The notes beneath the pieces were generated by a model that was not told the origin of the DNA, made no database searches, and worked only from the letters and a program-made list of their open reading frames with translations. From Sphingomicrobium flavum (GTDB taxonomy: Bacteria; Pseudomonadota; Alphaproteobacteria; Sphingomonadales; Sphingomonadaceae), in NCBI RefSeq assembly GCF_024721605.1, contig NZ_CP102630.1, forward strand, positions 1,302,001 to 1,366,000: a stretch of 64,000 nt of DNA. The letters are read 5' to 3'. The position numbers and the translations under genes are program-made. Below are positions 43,805 to 52,603 of this stretch, one piece after another (positions within the stretch are counted from its first letter, which is position 1; each line of letters begins with the position of its first letter).

Positions 43805-44971
43805 TCAGGCGATGCCGAAGCTGCGGTCCACCAGCCGCGCGGCCAGCCCTTCTTCCTGGTCGTCATTGACCGAGGCCGCCACCGCATCGAGCGGTACGAT
43901 CAGCCGATAGGTGAAGCTGTCCATCTCGAAGCTGCGCGTCGCCTCGCCCTTCAGCATGGCCGGCACGATGCGGTTGAGCAATTTGCTGCCAAAGCCTTCG
44001 CGGTCGCCGCGGGCGAAGTCCACGTCGATCGCCTCGCCGCCATGTTCGCGCCAGACAAGGTCGAACGCCTGTAATTCGTCGGGTCCGGCATGCACGTCCC
44101 AGCTGATCTCGACGATGCCGTCGGCGGAACGGGGCAGGAAATATTTCTGCGCATTGGTGGCCAGTTCGTGCAACGCCAGGCTCAATTGCTGCGCCGCCTC
44201 GGCGGTGATGGGGAAGGAGGTACCGCTGATGCGCACCTGGTCGGGCACGGCGTGGATCAGCGGTTCCAATTGCTTGTCGATGATGGCGCGCAGGTCGCCC
44301 ACGGATTGCTTGCCCTCCGACACCACCAGCGCGGTCGCATCGGCAAGCGAACCCACCCGGCCGTGGAAAGAGGTCAGGAAATCGTCCATCGAGGTGGCAC
44401 CGCGCGCGCTCTGGCTGGCGAGCGAGCTGACGACCGAGAGGAGGTTGCGGCTGCGATGCACCGCCTCGCGCGCCTGGACCGCCAGGCGGGTATTGAGCTC
44501 GTTCAATTCCTCGGTGCGCTGTTCGACCTTGCTTTCGAGCGAGGCCAGCGTCGCCTCATGCGCCGCCGCTTCGGCGCGCAACTGCTCGTTCACCTCGCGC
44601 AGATGCGCGGGCGATGGCAGCGATACCAGGGTCGGGATCAGCCGGAACAACACCAGCGCGGTGATCATCGACACGATGCCGGTCGCCAGCTTGAGGATGC
44701 CGACATAGGGATAGATGGGCTGCCACAGCGTCACGATCCCCATCAGGTGGGTCAGCCCGCACAGCAGGATGAAAGAGGCGAACAGGACGATCAGCCCGCG
44801 ATGCGGAATGTCGCCGCGCTTTTTCAGCACCGTCAGCAGCGCGATCGGGATCGCCATATAGGACAGGAAGATGAGAAGGTCCGACCCGGCCCATAGCGTG
44901 ATCAGCCAGGGTTGCCACAACAGGCACATGCCGTGGGGCATATATTGGGCGATGTCGATGAATGGGTTCAT
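43805..44971 (-). CDS. HWE-type sensor histidine kinase with ETR1-like ethylene-binding membrane domain
   Basis: A 388-residue kinase. Residues about 22-113 form three membrane helices that align without gaps through helix 2 with plant ETR1: Asp31, Tyr38, Pro42, Ile68, Cys71 and His75 match ETR1 Asp25, Tyr32, Pro36, Ile62, Cys65 and His69, which bind copper and ethylene; a Lys and the final IP motif of helix 3 also match. A coiled coil (about 125-165) links to an HWE-type dimerisation helix with the phospho-acceptor in EAVHRSRNLL (His172) and an ATPase domain with ELATNAQKYF. The ATG at 44971 has GAGGG 10 nt upstream. Ethylene or copper sensing is inferred from these residues. No response regulator is adjacent. 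Confidence 0.93.
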   Translation of the reverse strand: MNPFIDIAQYMPHGMCLLWQPWLITLWAGSDLLIFLSYMAIPIALLTVLKKRGDIPHRGLIVLFASFILLCGLTHLMGIVTLWQPIYPYVGILKLATGIVSMITALVLFRLIPTLVSLPSPAHLREVNEQLRAEAAAHEATLASLESKVEQRTEELNELNTRLAVQAREAVHRSRNLLSVVSSLASQSARGATSMDDFLTSFHGRVGSLADATALVVSEGKQSVGDLRAIIDKQLEPLIHAVPDQVRISGTSFPITAEAAQQLSLALHELATNAQKYFLPRSADGIVEISWDVHAGPDELQAFDLVWREHGGEAIDVDFARGDREGFGSKLLNRIVPAMLKGEATRSFEMDSFTYRLIVPLDAVAASVNDDQEEGLAARLVDRSFGIA

Positions 44972-45103
44972 GCTGTTCGATCCCTCTGACGCAATACAGG
45001 TCGCGGGCATGACGGCCCCGCGCGGGCGGACCATAGCGCGGGCATCCGCGATAAGACAGGTCATTTCGCCCGCGTGACGGACGTTATGGCGCTGTTTTTT
45101 GGG

Positions 45104-45132
45104 TTGATTTGGCAGGCCCTCTTGGCTAGGGC
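45104..45132 (+). promoter_or_regulatory. Candidate promoter for rplKA
   Basis: TTGATT and TAGGGC separated by 17 bp, 126 bp before rplK. Similar TTGA/TAG-R-G pairs precede tRNA-Trp and rplJ, which is the main support. Confidence 0.35.
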
Positions 45133-45210
45133 GCGGCGTCTTGTCCTTCGGGGGCAAGATGTTCGCGCGGGAGGTCTGTTTCGGTAGGCCGCATGTACCG
45201 CTTAGTCAGA

Positions 45211-45230
45211 GCCCCGGCCTGCGCCGGGGC
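45211..45230 (+). repeat. GC-rich hairpin in the rplK leader
   Basis: A perfect 8-bp stem (GCCCCGGC/GCCGGGGC) with a CTGC loop, 28 bp before rplK. The sequence around it is like dispersed sphingomonad palindromes. Confidence 0.55.
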
Positions 45231-45258
45231 GACAGGATGAAAGAAAGGACTTTTTGGC

Positions 45259-45690
45259 ATGGCCAAGAAGATTACCGGCTATATCAAGCTGCAGGTGCCT
45301 TCGGGCGTCGCAAACCCCTCCCCTCCCATCGGCCCGGCCCTCGGTCAGCGCGGTGTGAACATCATGGAATTCTGCAAGGCCTTCAATGCCGCCACGCAGG
45401 ACATGGAAAAGAATATGCCGATCCCGACCGTGATCACGGTCTATGCCGATCGCAGCTTCTCCTTCACCATGAAGACCCCGCCCGCCAGCTTCCTTTTGAA
45501 GCGCGCCGCCAAGCTCAAGAAGGGCTCGACCGCCCCGGGCAAGGAAAGCGCTGGCACGATCAAGCGGAGCGACGTGACCAAGATCGCGGAAACCAAGATG
45601 GCCGACCTCAATGCCAATGACATTGAAGCCGCGACCAAGATCATCGAAGGCTCGGCACGCGCCATGGGCCTCGAAGTGGTGGAGGGCTAA
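45259..45690 (+). CDS. rplK: 50S ribosomal protein L11
   Basis: A 143-residue L11 with the family features [40 protein letters not shown] and the C-terminal RNA-binding domain. L11 forms the GTPase-associated centre with L10-L12 and 23S rRNA. AAAGGA precedes the ATG. It is followed by rplA (3-bp gap), but the usual upstream neighbour nusG is 9.5 kb away. Confidence 0.98.
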   Translation: MAKKITGYIKLQVPSGVANPSPPIGPALGQRGVNIMEFCKAFNAATQDMEKNMPIPTVITVYADRSFSFTMKTPPASFLLKRAAKLKKGSTAPGKESAGTIKRSDVTKIAETKMADLNANDIEAATKIIEGSARAMGLEVVEG

Positions 45691-45693
45691 ACG

Positions 45694-46392
45694 ATGGCGA
45701 AGCTGACCAAGAAGCAGAAGATGCTCACCGAAAAGCTCGATGCAGACAAACTGTACGGCGTCGATGAAGCGATTGCGCTGATCAAGGAACTGACCTCGAC
45801 CAAGTTCGACGAAACGGTCGAGATCGCCTTGAACCTGGGCGTCGATCCGCGCCACGCCGACCAGATGGTCCGCGGCATGGTGTCGCTGCCCAAGGGCACC
45901 GGCAAGGACGTCAAGGTCGCCGTGTTCGCCAAGGGCGACAAGGCCGAGGAAGCATTGAAGGCTGGTGCCGACAAGGTCGGTGCCGAAGACCTCATGGAAG
46001 ACATGCAGGCCGGCAACCTCAACTACGACCGCGTCATTGCCACCCCCGACATGATGGGCATCGTCGGCCGTCTGGGTAAGGTGCTGGGTCCCAAGGGCCT
46101 GATGCCGAACCCCAAGCTGGGTACGGTCACGCCGAACCCCGCTGCTGCGGTTGAAGCTGCCAAGGGCGGCGAAGTGCAGTTCCGTGTCGAAAAGCAGGGC
46201 ATCGTCCATGCCGGCATCGGCAAGGCGAGCTTCGATGCCGCCGCGATCCGCGAGAATTTCGACGCGTTCGTGGGTGCCATCGTCAAGGCCAAGCCGTCGG
46301 GCTCGAAGGGCAAATATGTCAAGAAGGTCGCGCTGACCTCGACCATGGGCCCGGGCCTCAAGATCGACCTGGCGGACGTCGAAGGCGCCTAA
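45694..46392 (+). CDS. rplA: 50S ribosomal protein L1
   Basis: A 232-residue L1 with [39 protein letters not shown] and [31 protein letters not shown]1 binds the 23S L1 stalk and represses its own operon by binding the rplK leader in many bacteria. The gene ends at a strong terminator, so rplKA form a separate transcription unit, unlike the longer rplKAJL-rpoBC arrangement. Confidence 0.98.
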   Translation: MAKLTKKQKMLTEKLDADKLYGVDEAIALIKELTSTKFDETVEIALNLGVDPRHADQMVRGMVSLPKGTGKDVKVAVFAKGDKAEEALKAGADKVGAEDLMEDMQAGNLNYDRVIATPDMMGIVGRLGKVLGPKGLMPNPKLGTVTPNPAAAVEAAKGGEVQFRVEKQGIVHAGIGKASFDAAAIRENFDAFVGAIVKAKPSGSKGKYVKKVALTSTMGPGLKIDLADVEGA

Positions 46393-46421
46393 GCCCAAGA
46401 CGCCCCAAGGCAAAAGAAAAG

Positions 46422-46455
46422 GGCCGGAGCGGTTTGACGCCGCTCCGGCCTTTTT
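46422..46455 (+). terminator. Intrinsic terminator of rplKA
   Basis: A perfect 11-bp stem (GGCCGGAGCGG at 46422-46432 and complement at 46440-46450) with a 7-nt loop and T5. Confidence 0.92.
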
Positions 46456-46527
46456 GCGTTCGGTCTTGTGGGCTCGCCTAAACCAAGGCGGTCACTAGTG
46501 TTGCGATCATTCACGAAGGGGGCCTTG

Positions 46528-47517
46528 ATGAGTGATTTTCGCATGAACCGCCGCCATTTCCTCGGCAGCGCCACCATTGCAGGCGCCGCGATGTCGGCGC
46601 CCGTGCTGGCAGCGCCAACCAATGGGCCGACCTTGGTGACCAGCTGGCAGTTCGGGCCGGCCGCCAATGCGGTGGGCTATCCGTTGCTGGCCGAAGGCCG
46701 CATGGCCGATGCGGTGGAAGCGGCGATCAACTATGTCGAGCTGCTGCCCGATGAATTTTACGTCGGCTATGGCGGATCCCCCAATGAGGTGGGCGAAACC
46801 ACGCTGGATGCCATGTTCATGTGGGGGCCGACGCATGATTGCGGGGCGGTGGGCTGCCTCAAGCGGGTGAAGCGCGCGATCTCGGTGGCGCGCCAGGTGC
46901 AGGAAAAGACCCAGCACACGCTGATCGTGGGCGATGACGCCACGCGCTTTGCCGCGCGCGTGGGCTTTAGCGAGGAAAGCCTCACCAACCTCCAGTCGCA
47001 AACCGCTTACGAAGAATGGGCGGCCAAGAAGGTGCCGACCGACGCCTTCGATCCCGAACCCATCACCGATGATGCCGCCCGCCCGCCGGGTCATGACACG
47101 GTCGGCACCATGGCGGTCGATGGCGACGGCAATATCTGCGTCGGCTGTTCGACCAATGGCCGCACCTTCAAGATCCCTGGGCGCGTCGGCGACAGCCCGA
47201 TTGCGGGAGCCGGCGCCTATTGCGACAATGCGGTGGGCGCGGCCATCGCCACGGGCAATGGCGATGTGATGATGCGTTTCCTGCCGACCTACCAGACGGT
47301 GGAGAATATGCGCGCAGGCATGTCGCCCGCAGCGGCGGCGGCCCATGCACTCAGCCGCATTCTGGCGCGCGGATATCGCTTCGATGGCGCCATAATCGCC
47401 TTGGCTAGAGACGGTCGCCATGGCGGCGCCAAGGCTGGCTGGGCGGATTCCAAAGTCAGCTATGCCGCGACCAATGCCGCTGGCACCACAGAAGTCGAGG
47501 TGGCAAGTATCGGCTGA
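46528..47517 (+). CDS. Tat-exported glycosylasparaginase (N-terminal nucleophile hydrolase)
   Basis: A 329-residue Ntn hydrolase with a twin-arginine signal (MNRRHFLGSATIAGAAMS...VLAA). The precursor cleavage and nucleophile site GHDTVGTMAV and the following CVGCSTNGRTFKIPGRVGDSPIAGAGAYCDN and GNGDVMMRFLPTYQTVENM closely match aspartylglucosaminidase, which cleaves the GlcNAc-Asn bond. Autocleavage before the Thr would give alpha and beta chains. AAGGGGG precedes the ATG. It lies between rplA and rplJ. Confidence 0.92.
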   Translation: MSDFRMNRRHFLGSATIAGAAMSAPVLAAPTNGPTLVTSWQFGPAANAVGYPLLAEGRMADAVEAAINYVELLPDEFYVGYGGSPNEVGETTLDAMFMWGPTHDCGAVGCLKRVKRAISVARQVQEKTQHTLIVGDDATRFAARVGFSEESLTNLQSQTAYEEWAAKKVPTDAFDPEPITDDAARPPGHDTVGTMAVDGDGNICVGCSTNGRTFKIPGRVGDSPIAGAGAYCDNAVGAAIATGNGDVMMRFLPTYQTVENMRAGMSPAAAAAHALSRILARGYRFDGAIIALARDGRHGGAKAGWADSKVSYAATNAAGTTEVEVASIG

Positions 47518-47557
47518 GCCGGTCGCCCGAACTCAGCGGATACTTCGAACGTCCGCC

Positions 47558-50380
47558 TTACCGCTTGGCGCTGGCTGTCGCTACATCGAGGTCGGTCGCG
47601 GCGATCACCTCCACATCGCCACGCATCTCGCGGATGCCGTCGATGAACATGCTGGAATCGCCAACGATCAGCAGCGTGACATCCTCGGGCTGGAGCATGC
47701 GCGCCATGGCCGCGGTGGTGCGCCCCAGCGGCGCGGCATCGATGCTGGCGGCGCGGGCCAGGATGTCGCCGGGTTCGATCCCTTCAAGCAACCCTTCGGC
47801 CAGCTGACCGCCAAGGCCACGACCCGTCTCTACCGAGCGCTGGAAGCCGCCCTTCAGCAGGGTGCGGCGGCTGTCGATCAGCGCGGCATCGACCGGTTCG
47901 GTAGCAATCCGCTGCAACTCGCCAAGAATGATCGAGGCGACTTCGGGGGCGCTTTCATTCTTGGTTTGCGCGCTGGCGAGGAACAGCCCGCCATCGCGCG
48001 AGGACGAGACCTGGCTGTAGGAGCCGTAGGACAGCGCCCGCTTGGTGCGAATTTCCTCGAACAGGCGCGCTGTGCTGGAGCCGCCGAGGACAGCATTGGC
48101 GAGCTGGGCCGCCACCAGATCCTCATCGCCGCGCGACAGGCCGCGGGCCAGCGCATAGACCGCCGCCTGCCCAGCGCCCGGAAGGTCGACGACCAGCGTG
48201 CGGCCCGGCAGCTTGGCACCGGCCAGATTGTCGGGAAGCGCGGGCGCTGCGCCCTCGGCCGTCCAGTTACCAAAGGCATTTTCAGCAATCGCCTTCGCCT
48301 CGCCTTCATCGAGCGCGCCGGTGACGATGATCGAGGCAAGGTCGGGGTGCCAATAGGTGGCGCGATATTCGACCAAATCCTGGCGGCTCATCGCGGCGAG
48401 CGAAGCGGGGTTGCCGCCCGACTGATTGCCATAAGGCGCATCGCCATAGACGACCGGGCCGATCAGCAGCCCGGCAATGCCGCCCGGCTCATTGAGCGCC
48501 ACGGTGAGGTTGTCGAGCGCGCGCTTGCGTTCGCGCTGAAAATCTTCCTCGGGATAGGTCGCATTCTTGATGACATCTTCAAGGATGGCGACGGCATCAG
48601 CAAAGGTGGTGGTCGGTGCGGTGACCGAAAGATAGGTGCCATCGGCGTTGGCCGAGGTCCCGATCGAGGCGCCCAGCCGTTCAAGCCCGCCCGCAATCTG
48701 TTCGGCGCTGCGGGTCGACGTGCCGCGTTCGGCCAGGTTGGCGGCAAAATTGGCGCGCCCGGCAAGCCCGCGCGGATCGACCGCCGAACCGGCCTTCAGC
48801 ACCACGGTCATCGTGGCGATGGGCGTTTCGCCGGTCTTCGCCGAAAGGATGCGGATGCCGTTGGACAGCGTGCCGTCATTGACCGTGGGGATTTCATAGG
48901 ATGCGGGCGTGGAAGGCGCAGGCGGTGCCATCCGCTCGCCTTCCGGCAGCAGGCTGAACTGCGCGCGCGTGGCGGTGGGCAGGTCGCGGAAAGCCGGCAT
49001 GGGCTGTGGGTTCGCCCAGGTCGCGGGATCGCCCTCCCCCTTCACGTAGCGCAGCCGCAATTCGCCTTGGGGCGCGAGATATTGGCGCGCGACACGCAGC
49101 ACGTCGTCGCTGGTCACCTCCTTGATCCGGCCCAGATAGATATCGGGATAGTTGGGATTGCCGGTGGTGACTACCGCCTCGCCGAGGGCGAAAGCGCGGC
49201 TGGAAAAGGTCTCGCGGCTGGCCAGCGCCGAGGAAAGGATTTCATTCTTCGCTTCGAACACTTCATCTTCGCTCACGCCATCGGTGCGAATGTCGAGGAT
49301 CATCTGGTCGAGCGCAGCAGTCATCTCGGCCTCGGTCTTGCCCCCGGCCAAGATGCCGAAGACCGAGAAATAGCCGCGTTCCTCGCTATCGGCGGCAAAG
49401 GCGCCCGCGCTGACCGCGAGCCCCTGCTTCACCAGACCGTTTTCGACACGGTTGTTCTGCCCGCGCGAAATGATCGCGGCGAGGATATCGAGCGCCGCCA
49501 TATCGGGATGATCGGCGGCAGGCAGCAGATAGGCGCGCGCAAAGGCGGGCAGCGGCACGTTGGGGCCCGACCCGGTGACAGTGCGCGGGACGATCGGCGC
49601 TTCCTCGATCGTGATGTCGAGCGGGATGGGATTGGCGCGCGGCGCGATGCCGGCGAAATATTCGTCGACCAGGCTGCGCAGCTCATCCATCTGGAAATTG
49701 CCCGCGACGATCAGCGTTGCCGTATCGGGGCCATAATAGGCGGCATGAAAGCGGCGCGCATCCTCGACCGTGGCGCTGTCCAGATCCTCGATGCTGCCGA
49801 TGCCGGGGCGGCGCTGGGGCAGGTTGGTGTAGATATTCTCGGGCATCAGGAAGCGCTGGAAGCGGCCATAGGGCGGAGCCAGCACGCGCTGGCGCAACTC
49901 TTCCTTCACCACGCCGCGTTCGGTTTCGAACACTTCCTCATCGATCACCGGGCGGGCCATGCGCTCGGCATGGGTCCACAACATGCGCTCAAGATATTCG
50001 GCCGGTACGATCTCATAATAGTTGGTGCGATCCGGGCCGTTGGAGGCATTGCGCGTGCCGCCGATTTCATCAACCATGCGGTTGATCTGGTTGTAGGGCA
50101 TATTCTGCGTCTTGCGCGACAGGATATGCTCGAACAGATGGGCAAAACCGCTGCGGCCCTCGGGATCGAGCTTTGAGCCGATATCGTACCACATCGAGGT
50201 CATGACATTGGCGGTGGTGTCATCCTGCACGGCGATGACGCGCAGCCCATTATCCAGCCGCCATTCAGTAAATTCGATCGGCGGCACGGTCAGCTCGGCG
50301 TTGTCCTGCGCGGTGGCGGTCATCGGTACGGTCGCGGCCAGCGCGATGGCCGAACAGGCGGTCAGGAAAATCTTGGTCAT
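47558..50380 (-). CDS. M16 family zinc peptidase, exported
   Basis: A 940-residue double-unit M16 protease with a signal peptide (to about TATAQ|D). The N-terminal active unit has the inverted zinc motif HLFEH and the distal glutamate in ETERGVVKEELRQ about 70 residues on; the second unit (from about residue 500) is inactive, as in pitrilysin-like enzymes. Such periplasmic enzymes degrade peptides. The ATG at 50380 has GGGGAC upstream. The gene is convergent with the glycosylasparaginase gene. Confidence 0.95.
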   Translation of the reverse strand: MTKIFLTACSAIALAATVPMTATAQDNAELTVPPIEFTEWRLDNGLRVIAVQDDTTANVMTSMWYDIGSKLDPEGRSGFAHLFEHILSRKTQNMPYNQINRMVDEIGGTRNASNGPDRTNYYEIVPAEYLERMLWTHAERMARPVIDEEVFETERGVVKEELRQRVLAPPYGRFQRFLMPENIYTNLPQRRPGIGSIEDLDSATVEDARRFHAAYYGPDTATLIVAGNFQMDELRSLVDEYFAGIAPRANPIPLDITIEEAPIVPRTVTGSGPNVPLPAFARAYLLPAADHPDMAALDILAAIISRGQNNRVENGLVKQGLAVSAGAFAADSEERGYFSVFGILAGGKTEAEMTAALDQMILDIRTDGVSEDEVFEAKNEILSSALASRETFSSRAFALGEAVVTTGNPNYPDIYLGRIKEVTSDDVLRVARQYLAPQGELRLRYVKGEGDPATWANPQPMPAFRDLPTATRAQFSLLPEGERMAPPAPSTPASYEIPTVNDGTLSNGIRILSAKTGETPIATMTVVLKAGSAVDPRGLAGRANFAANLAERGTSTRSAEQIAGGLERLGASIGTSANADGTYLSVTAPTTTFADAVAILEDVIKNATYPEEDFQRERKRALDNLTVALNEPGGIAGLLIGPVVYGDAPYGNQSGGNPASLAAMSRQDLVEYRATYWHPDLASIIVTGALDEGEAKAIAENAFGNWTAEGAAPALPDNLAGAKLPGRTLVVDLPGAGQAAVYALARGLSRGDEDLVAAQLANAVLGGSSTARLFEEIRTKRALSYGSYSQVSSSRDGGLFLASAQTKNESAPEVASIILGELQRIATEPVDAALIDSRRTLLKGGFQRSVETGRGLGGQLAEGLLEGIEPGDILARAASIDAAPLGRTTAAMARMLQPEDVTLLIVGDSSMFIDGIREMRGDVEVIAATDLDVATASAKR

Positions 50381-50461
50381 GAAATCGGGTCCCCATGTGT
50401 GTCTGGGGAGCACCCTAAGGCCCGGGACCGAAGCCTCAACCCCCAACTCGACGAATGGGGG

Positions 50462-52480
50462 TCACTCGATCGGCAGCGGCAGCCCTGCGGTCTGCCCATT
50501 GGCGCGGCGGGCCTGTGCCAGCGCTTTCATCTGCGGATGCGACCAGAGCGCATGGTAGCGCGGATCGCGGCGCAGTTCTTCGGGATATTCAAGACGGCCA
50601 GGCAGCAACGGCAGGAAATCGTTGGGGCCGAACAATTCCATCTCCTTGCGGCCATTTTCGAGGAGGATCAGCGCCTCGTCGAAATGCCCGGAATGCGCGA
50701 GGAGGGTGGCAGGCGTCGCCAGTCCGACCCCGATGCGATAGGCCGCTGGGTCGGCTGGAAGCTGGGCGGTGAAGCTCTGATCCGACGTGACGCTGCGGGC
50801 ATAATCGCTCAGCCAGTTCAGCCACAGATCGTCTTCGCCGCTCTCGCCGGCGACGCGCTGGCGATTTTCACCGAGCAGCGCCAGCCAGCGGCCGATATCC
50901 TCCGCAGACTGGTCATGGACCGTCGCCAATAGCCCCGACGCTGCAAAGATGACCTGGCCGAAATGGCACGTGTCGGTGCAGGTCGCGGCGTTCATCAATT
51001 CCTCGCTGACCTCGTCGAAGCGCCCGGCGCCCGAATAAGCGAACGTGCGGATGCGCCAGACCGTAAGGTTGAGCGGGTCCAGCGCCAGCGACCGGTCGAA
51101 CTGGCGTATCGCTTCGTCCATGTCGCCGACGAATTGGGCATGTAGCCCCGCCGAATAGGCGACGAAGGCATCGTTGGGCGCGCGCGCCAGTGCAGCGTCG
51201 ATGAAACCCTGGGCGCCTGCCGGGTCCACGCCCCAGGCCGCGAGAACGGCATTGGCGCGCGCATTGCCGGGATCGAGTTCGAGCGCGCGATCGAGGGCAG
51301 CACGGATTTTGCGGACCGATTGTTCCGGATCGCTATTCTGGAAATAGGCGGTGCCGGTCAGCGACAAGGCCATGCCGTAGGCCGACCAGCCATCAGCAAA
51401 GGCGGGATCGAATTCGGTCGCCTGGCGGAAATGGTCGATCGCCGCCATTCGCCGTTCCAGCAACTCGCGCCGTGACCATAGGTCGAGACCCTTGAGATAG
51501 GCCTCGTAAGCGCGCGGATCGACATTCTTGGCATCGGCCCGGCCGGCCCCAGCGCCGACACCCAAACGGAATTGCAGGACGCGGGCCAGTTCGCCGACAA
51601 TTTCATCCTGGATGGCGAAAATGTCGGTCAGCTCGCGCTCATAGGTTTCGGCCCATATCTGCTCGCCGGTCGAAGCGCTGGTCAAAGCTGCGGTGATGCG
51701 CACCCGCTCGCCCGCCCGGCGCACGGTGCCGCGCAGGACATGCTCGACGCCAAGCTGGTCGCCGATTTCGTTGGCCAGCGCATCCTCGTCGAAGGAGAAA
51801 GCCGACGAGCGTCCGGCCACCTTGAGATCGGGAAATTCTGTGAGGGCGTTGAGCAATTCTTCGGCGATGCCGCGACCGAAATAGTCATCGCTCTCGTCAT
51901 TGCTTAGCGCTTCGAAGGGAAGCACCGCGATGGACGCTGCCTGCGCCGCCTGCGCATTCTCATCCTCGCGCGTCACCCCATAATAGATGAGGCCGCCCAC
52001 CCCCAGCAGCAGGAGCAGCGCCGCCAGCCAGCCGAATTTGCGTTTGGGCGCGATATCGGGCGCCGCGGCAGGCTGGGGTTCGGGAGACAGCGCATGATCG
52101 CCCATCTTGCGGCGGATGGTGGCCAGCAATTCGGCCAGCCCCTCGCGCCCGCCATCCCAGCCCGACAGGTCGAGCGAATGATATTGTCTGAAGCCCATCG
52201 GCGGCATCGTGCCGTCCAGGCTGACCGCGAGCAGCTTGTCCGCATCGGCGGCGAAACTGGCCTCGTCGCGCACCCACCGGCTTTCGCAGCTATGTTCGGA
52301 CCAGCAAACGATCGCCGCCTTGGCATCGGCCAGCTGCTTCTCGATTTCCTTGGAGAATTGCGAACCCGACTCCATGTGCCGGTCCCACCAGATATTATAG
52401 CCCTCCGCCTCCAGCGCCGATGCCAGCGCCTGCACCCGATCGCGGTCCGCCCGCGCGTAGGAGATGAAGATGTCGCTCAA
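50462..52480 (-). CDS. TIR-domain protein with membrane helix, TolB-N-like domain and TPR tail
   Basis: A 672-residue protein. TIR domain at 1-125 (DIFISYARADRDRVQALASALEAEGYNIWWD; SRWVRDEASFA with the putative catalytic Glu73), a membrane helix at about 149-168, then a periplasmic FlgO/TolB-N-like domain at about 183-305 (IAVLPFEALSNDESDDYFGRGIAEELLNALT) common in adenylate cyclase-like receptors, and TPR repeats to the end. The start is a TTG at 52480 with AAGGAG upstream. Bacterial TIRs hydrolyse NAD or make cyclic ADP-ribose isomers, but no defence-effector gene is adjacent; a receptor or chemical-signal role is possible. Confidence 0.88.
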   Translation of the reverse strand: MSDIFISYARADRDRVQALASALEAEGYNIWWDRHMESGSQFSKEIEKQLADAKAAIVCWSEHSCESRWVRDEASFAADADKLLAVSLDGTMPPMGFRQYHSLDLSGWDGGREGLAELLATIRRKMGDHALSPEPQPAAAPDIAPKRKFGWLAALLLLLGVGGLIYYGVTREDENAQAAQAASIAVLPFEALSNDESDDYFGRGIAEELLNALTEFPDLKVAGRSSAFSFDEDALANEIGDQLGVEHVLRGTVRRAGERVRITAALTSASTGEQIWAETYERELTDIFAIQDEIVGELARVLQFRLGVGAGAGRADAKNVDPRAYEAYLKGLDLWSRRELLERRMAAIDHFRQATEFDPAFADGWSAYGMALSLTGTAYFQNSDPEQSVRKIRAALDRALELDPGNARANAVLAAWGVDPAGAQGFIDAALARAPNDAFVAYSAGLHAQFVGDMDEAIRQFDRSLALDPLNLTVWRIRTFAYSGAGRFDEVSEELMNAATCTDTCHFGQVIFAASGLLATVHDQSAEDIGRWLALLGENRQRVAGESGEDDLWLNWLSDYARSVTSDQSFTAQLPADPAAYRIGVGLATPATLLAHSGHFDEALILLENGRKEMELFGPNDFLPLLPGRLEYPEELRRDPRYHALWSHPQMKALAQARRANGQTAGLPLPIE

Positions 52481-52603
52481 ATCCGGCTTAGCTCCTTCCC
52501 TGTTGCAAGCATGAGAAAGCAAACCGCTTGCCGATGCAAGGTTTTGCCGCTTTTGTGGAGGCCCGTGCGTTGGGAGAAGGCACGAGACGACAGGAGCGGA
52601 CGT

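Noticed and set aside
50462-52480. TIR protein as part of a known anti-phage system (Thoeris, CBASS, Pycsar)
   Set aside because: No ThsA, cyclase or effector gene is adjacent, and the protein has a TolB-N/TPR architecture.
52094-52603. A longer plus-strand frame (720 codons) that would extend the cNMP flavoprotein upstream
   Set aside because: The extension lies opposite the well-supported TIR domain, has no family features, and the GTG at 52604 has a strong ribosome binding site.
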